DNA of 64,000 bases from contig CAVZDY010000001.1 in the NCBI GenBank assembly GCA_963774195.1, forward strand, positions 434,001 through 498,000, in the 5' to 3' direction. Of this stretch, positions 60,659-64,000 are shown piece after piece (position 1 is the first letter of the stretch; each line of letters opens with the position of its first letter). Origin of the DNA: Roseiarcus sp963774195 (lineage in GTDB: Bacteria > Pseudomonadota > Alphaproteobacteria > Rhizobiales > Beijerinckiaceae). A program made the position numbers and the translations under genes. The notes under the pieces are model-generated. The model ran no database searches. It saw only the letters and a program-made list of their open reading frames with translations, and was not told the origin of the DNA.

Positions 60659-60716
60659 TTGCGCCCCGCAGCGCAAGGTTGAACATTCGACTGTGGAGGA
60701 ATTTTGCCGTGCAAAA
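60659..60716. promoter_or_regulatory. Two TTGC...GCAA palindromes between phaA and phaR
   Basis: TTGCGC-CCCGCA-GCGCAA (60659-60676) and TTTTGC-CGT-GCAAAA (60702-60716) lie upstream of phaR (start 60794) and of phaA (start 60538). PhaR-type repressors are reported to bind TGC/GCA-rich sites and to control phaR itself, so these are good operator candidates (inference). Confidence 0.5.
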
Positions 60717-60793
60717 AAATGTTCCGGCGCCGCAAAAAAAAGCCTATCTTATGCGCGTTCGGGCTACGCCGCGCAGAGTCGAGACCCCACACG

Positions 60794-61387
60794 ATGTCGA
60801 ATCCCGCCACGCCGATCACAATCAAAAAATATGCAAACCGGCGTCTCTATAATACGGCCTCCAGCGCCTATGTGACCCTGGCGGACCTGGCGAAGATGGT
60901 GAAGACTGGCGAAGATTTCGTCGTCTACGACGCCAAGACGAATGAAGAAATAACCCGCTCCGTCTTGACCCAAATCATCTTCGAACAGGAAGGTATCGAA
61001 GGTCAGTCGCTCCTGCCGATTACATTTTTGCGGCAATTGATCCGTTTCTATGGCGACAGCGTTCAGACGCTGCTGCCAAGCTATCTCGAATATTCGATTG
61101 ATCAGTTCAACGGCGAGAAGCAGGCGATTCGCGAAGCCGCGACCCGCGTTTTCGGCCAAGGCCCTTTCTCCCCCTCGTCGTTCAACGCGTTGCAAGAAAT
61201 GACGCGCAAGAACCTCGCGGCGTTCAATCAGGCGCTCGGGTTGTTTTCTCCGTTCGCCGCGAGCGCAGCGCCTCCCGCTGAACCCAAGAAGCCCGAGCCC
61301 GCGCCACAAAACGCCGACATCGACGAGTTGCGCAACCAGTTGATGGAGATGCGCCGGCGGCTCGACAGCCTCACCGAAAAGAACTGA
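60794..61387 (+). CDS. phaR: Polyhydroxybutyrate synthesis regulator PhaR
   Basis: A 197-residue repressor. The N-terminal DNA-binding PHB accumulation regulator domain begins ITIKKYANRRLYNTASSAYV near residue 9, followed by VTLADLAKMVKTGEDFVVYDAKT and the PHB_acc domain (ITFLRQLIRFYGDSVQTLLP, YLEYSIDQF). The C-terminus is a Pro/Ala linker and a short coiled coil (DELRNQLMEMRRRLDSL). It binds both DNA and the polymer, sensing storage. ATG 60794 is favoured over the upstream ATG of the same frame. Confidence 0.95.
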   Translation: MSNPATPITIKKYANRRLYNTASSAYVTLADLAKMVKTGEDFVVYDAKTNEEITRSVLTQIIFEQEGIEGQSLLPITFLRQLIRFYGDSVQTLLPSYLEYSIDQFNGEKQAIREAATRVFGQGPFSPSSFNALQEMTRKNLAAFNQALGLFSPFAASAAPPAEPKKPEPAPQNADIDELRNQLMEMRRRLDSLTEKN

Positions 61388-61454
61388 GCGGCTCAACCGT
61401 CCGCGAGCTCGAGCGTCCGCGCCGCCGCCTACGGGCGGGACGCGGCGCAGACCT

Positions 61455-63206
61455 TCAGCCCGCTTCCGCTGCTTCGCCGCGCGCTCTTGCAGGCTCATAG
61501 AGCATCGGCCGCCCCACCAGGTGACCCTGGAGATAGTCGATGTCCCATTCGGCGAGCAGGCGCCGAGCCTCGGCGTCCTCGACCCATTCCGCGACGGTCT
61601 TTATCCCCAGGTGGCGCGCAAGCTGCGCCAGCGTGCGCACGAAAAAGCGATCGTCCAGCGAGCACGCGACGTTCTGCACGAAGGCCCCATCGATCTTGAC
61701 GATGTCGACCCCCAGCCGGCGAAGGTTGCGGAACGACGTATGACCGGCGCCGAAGTCGTCCATCGCGATCGTGACGCCGAACGCCTTCATCCGCGCGATG
61801 ACGCGCATGGCCTCGTCGATCGGCTCGACTGCGAGCGTCTCGACGATTTCCACGATCAGCCGCTCGGCGACGCCAGGGCGAAGGCTGAGCGCCGCCTTCA
61901 TGCCGTCGAGCCATTCGGGCGAGCGCAGGGTGGCGACGGAAATATTGACGGAAATATTGAGGTCCGGCTCCACGGACAGGCGGTCGAGCGCGAGCTCGAA
62001 GACGCGCTGATCGAGTTGCGTGATGAGGCCGACCTTCTCCGCGACCGGCAAAAGGATCTCGGGACCGACGATCACGCCGTCCTCCTGGCGCACCCTCAGC
62101 AGCGCTTCATAGAAGGCAACCGCCCCCGACCGGGTCGCGACGACCGGCTGATAGGCGACAACCACCCGGCGCTGATTCAGTGCGGCGACGATCTCGTCGG
62201 CGATCGCCGCCTCGCGCCGCTGGGCCTCGCTCAGCGCTTGGCCTGGCGTATAGAGCGCGTATCGGCTCTCTTCGCTGGCGGCCTGTTCGTAGGCCTCTTC
62301 CGCGCGTTGCAGCAACCGACAGGCGTTCCGGCCGTGGCGCGGCGCGAGAGCCGAGCCGATGCGGACCGACGCCCTGACGGCTCCGATCGCCGTCAGAAAC
62401 AGCTCCGCGGTGATCCGTCGCGCCAGGCGTGTCGCCGCGATCGCCAATTGCTCGGGATTGCTGGTCGAGAGCAGAACTGCGAACTTGCCGCCGGCATAGT
62501 GCGAGACGTCGTCGATCGCGCGCACGTTGGCGCCGAGCCGTCGCCCGACGGCGGCGATCACCTCGTCTGCGACGTCGTAGCCGTGGCGCCGGTTGAGCTC
62601 GCCCAAGTCTTCGATGCCGACCATCAACACCGCGAATCCGCCCTCGCCGGGCCGAACGGCGGCGAAGCGCGCCTCGAGTTCGTCGTTGAAAGCCCGCCGA
62701 TCAGCCAGCGCATTCGCGGCGCCGCGAGCGCCCTCGCCGGGCGAGCCAAGCCCTTCGTTGCGGTGCAGGATCCTCAAAACGCCATGCGCGCGAGCGGGCC
62801 GGCCTTCGCCGTCAGCGAACCAGCGTCCGACATCCTCGACGGCGCATGTCTTGCCGTCCGGGCGCGCCAGTCGGTAGGCGACGCGGTACGGCGCGCCTTG
62901 GCCCTCGTCTGCCGCCGGAGAATTCTTAATTGCCTGGAAGCGCGACGATTCGGATTCGCTCGTCACCAGTTCAGAAAATGCGGCGCCGCTGGCGATCGAG
63001 GCCGCGGGGAAGGCGGCCAGCGTCTCCCCGACATTGGCGCCCCAGGTCAGACGGTCGCTTACCATGTCCCAGTCATAGACGACGGCGCTGAGGGAGTTGA
63101 GGACCGCGCGCGGATCGATTTCGCGAGCCTCTTCCAGGGTCGGTTCGGCGACGTCGGCGGCGCGCCGCGGCGCGTCGCAAGCGGATGACGTTTCGGTGTC
63201 GCGCAC
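61455..63206 (-). CDS. Cyclic di-GMP phosphodiesterase (EAL) with degenerate GGDEF domain
   Basis: A 583-residue soluble protein. An N-terminal PAS-like region (VLNSLSAVVYDWDMVSDRLT) is followed by a GGDEF domain whose active site reads AGGKF near residue 240, so it should not make cyclic di-GMP but may bind GTP as a regulator. The C-terminal EAL domain keeps YEALLR (EAL at about 367), the Glu in VEIVET, DDFGAGHTSF and KIDGAF, so it is probably active. It would oppose the cyclase at 25199. The GTG at 63206 (GGGGGAAG upstream) is preferred; a TTG start at 63263 is the alternative. Confidence 0.9.
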   Translation of the reverse strand: MRDTETSSACDAPRRAADVAEPTLEEAREIDPRAVLNSLSAVVYDWDMVSDRLTWGANVGETLAAFPAASIASGAAFSELVTSESESSRFQAIKNSPAADEGQGAPYRVAYRLARPDGKTCAVEDVGRWFADGEGRPARAHGVLRILHRNEGLGSPGEGARGAANALADRRAFNDELEARFAAVRPGEGGFAVLMVGIEDLGELNRRHGYDVADEVIAAVGRRLGANVRAIDDVSHYAGGKFAVLLSTSNPEQLAIAATRLARRITAELFLTAIGAVRASVRIGSALAPRHGRNACRLLQRAEEAYEQAASEESRYALYTPGQALSEAQRREAAIADEIVAALNQRRVVVAYQPVVATRSGAVAFYEALLRVRQEDGVIVGPEILLPVAEKVGLITQLDQRVFELALDRLSVEPDLNISVNISVATLRSPEWLDGMKAALSLRPGVAERLIVEIVETLAVEPIDEAMRVIARMKAFGVTIAMDDFGAGHTSFRNLRRLGVDIVKIDGAFVQNVACSLDDRFFVRTLAQLARHLGIKTVAEWVEDAEARRLLAEWDIDYLQGHLVGRPMLYEPARARGEAAEAG

Positions 63207-63349
63207 ACCCTTCCCCCGTTCAGCCCCATTGAAGCGCGCGGCGTTTTCGCCGAGAGCGCACAATACTCAGAAAATCTGGACCCCGCGGCCAGTCAACCAG
63301 ATTGCGCGGAGTCCATAGAGAAGAATAACAATGCCGGCGAAATAGCTAA

Positions 63350-63373
63350 CGAAACATTAAGCTTAACGTTTCG
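63350..63373. promoter_or_regulatory. 24-bp near-perfect palindrome between gloB and the EAL gene
   Basis: CGAAAC and GTTTCG flank TTAAGCTTAA, with one mismatched pair. It lies 12 bases after the gloB stop and 144 bases before the EAL gene start on the same strand, so it could be an operator for the EAL gene or a stem at the gloB 3' end. No T-run follows. Confidence 0.45.
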
Positions 63374-63384
63374 GCAATAAGGTA

Positions 63385-64000
63385 TCAGAAACGATCCTTC
63401 CGGGTGCGGATCTCCGAGAAGACCGCGCCGGCGTCGCCGCCTGCCATGCCGACAGCCGCTTGGACGCTCGGCCATTCCGCGCGAAGAAACGGATTGGTGG
63501 CGAGTTCGATCGCGATGGTGGTCGGAACGGTCGGCTTACCAGCCGCTCGCAACGCCTTGATCTCCTCGACCCGGTTCTTCAGCACCGCATTGTCCGGTTC
63601 GATGGTCAGCGCGAAGCGCGCATTGGATTCAGTATATTCGTGGCCGCAATAGACCGTCGTCTCGCCGGGCAGCGCCGCCAATTTGACGAGCGAATCCCAC
63701 ATCACGGGGTAAGGCGTTTCGAAGACGCGCCCGCAGCCCAGCGCGAACAAAGTGTCGCCGGCGAAGGCGATCTCGTCCTCTTCGAACCAATACGTGATGT
63801 GCCCAGCGGTGTGGCCGGGGGTCTCGATCACCTTGGCCTCGAGCCCGCCGACGCGCGCGTAGTCGCCTTCATTGACCAGAATGTCGAGCGCGCCGATACG
63901 CGCGGCCTCCTTGGCGGGGCCGACGACGCGAAGGCCGGGAAAGCGGGCGCGAAGGCCGGGGATGCCCTGGGTGTGATCGGCGTGATGGTGCGTGATGAGG
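63385..64000 (-). CDS. gloB: Hydroxyacylglutathione hydrolase (glyoxalase II), N-terminus cut by the window
   Basis: The C-terminal about 205 residues of a glyoxalase II, which hydrolyses S-lactoylglutathione to lactate and glutathione. The metal motif LITHHHADHTQG is at the window edge, TPGHTAGHITYWF and FAGDTLFALGCGRVFE follow, and the C-terminal substrate-binding part has VYCGHEYTESNARFAL. The remaining N-terminal part lies beyond 64000. It works with the glutathione genes at 50832 and 52276. Confidence 0.94.
   Translation of the reverse strand, partial: LITHHHADHTQGIPGLRARFPGLRVVGPAKEAARIGALDILVNEGDYARVGGLEAKVIETPGHTAGHITYWFEEDEIAFAGDTLFALGCGRVFETPYPVMWDSLVKLAALPGETTVYCGHEYTESNARFALTIEPDNAVLKNRVEEIKALRAAGKPTVPTTIAIELATNPFLRAEWPSVQAAVGMAGGDAGAVFSEIRTRKDRF

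Overview
The window looks like one continuous piece of a high-GC alphaproteobacterial chromosome, most likely Hyphomicrobiales and plausibly a Beijerinckiaceae/Methylocystaceae-type organism. The evidence is a polyhydroxybutyrate cluster (phaB, phaA, phaR), crotonyl-CoA carboxylase/reductase (ethylmalonyl-CoA pathway), a SAM-II riboswitch in front of metZ, and many promoters of the alphaproteobacterial general stress sigma factor type (GGAAC-N16/17-CGTT). The genus is inference. I found no prophage, insertion sequence, CRISPR array or plasmid functions.

Layout. 0-6.3 kb: a stress and trehalose block (small hydrophilic protein, YihY-type membrane protein, CsbD, then otsB - GH15 hydrolase - otsA - VOC protein). 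6.4-10.7 kb: a three-gene RND-like export set on the minus strand (EmrA-type, EmrB-type, outer-membrane lipoprotein). 11-15.2 kb: Tat-type SDR, periplasmic MsrA, MFS transporter, FabI. 15.3-20.3 kb: sigma/anti-sigma pair, M17 aminopeptidase, TPR lipoprotein, TSUP permease. 20.3-24.3 kb: translation and ribosome assembly (rpsT, rplU, rpmA, obgE) with structured leaders. 24.3-30.4 kb: VOC, DUF302, a diguanylate cyclase, a metallo-hydrolase, metZ with its riboswitch, a dCTP deaminase and tRNA-Gly(CCC). 30.6-38.9 kb: a second stress island (PRC-barrel protein, proline-rich protein, FAD monooxygenase, second GH15 enzyme, hemerythrin-like repeat protein, Crp-type regulator, DUF892 ferritin-like protein, two small proteins). 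39-43.6 kb: mutM, recQ, epmA, and divergent efp. 43.6-55 kb: gnd, a substrate-binding protein, a glycosyltransferase, ccr, rpiA, gor, GST, a LysR regulator and a Sua5/TsaC protein. 55-64 kb: acyl-CoA dehydrogenase and enoyl-CoA hydratase, the PHB genes, an EAL protein and gloB (cut by the window end).

Two themes run through the window. First, nine intergenic sites fit the EcfG-type promoter, all pointing into a gene at a sensible distance. They tie trehalose synthesis, CsbD, a ferritin-like protein, a hemerythrin-like protein, a PRC-barrel protein and several tiny proteins into one inferred general-stress regulon. Second, seven otherwise well-conserved genes carry one- or two-base indels, several in homopolymers. 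This suggests sequencing errors at least as strongly as gene decay, so those genes are annotated as one broken reading frame each.

A short repeat, CGTCATTGCGAG...CTCGCAATGACG, occurs as three full inverted copies and one half copy in gaps between genes. The least explained structures are the three 21-bp-phased repeats upstream of otsB and the folded leader of rplU.
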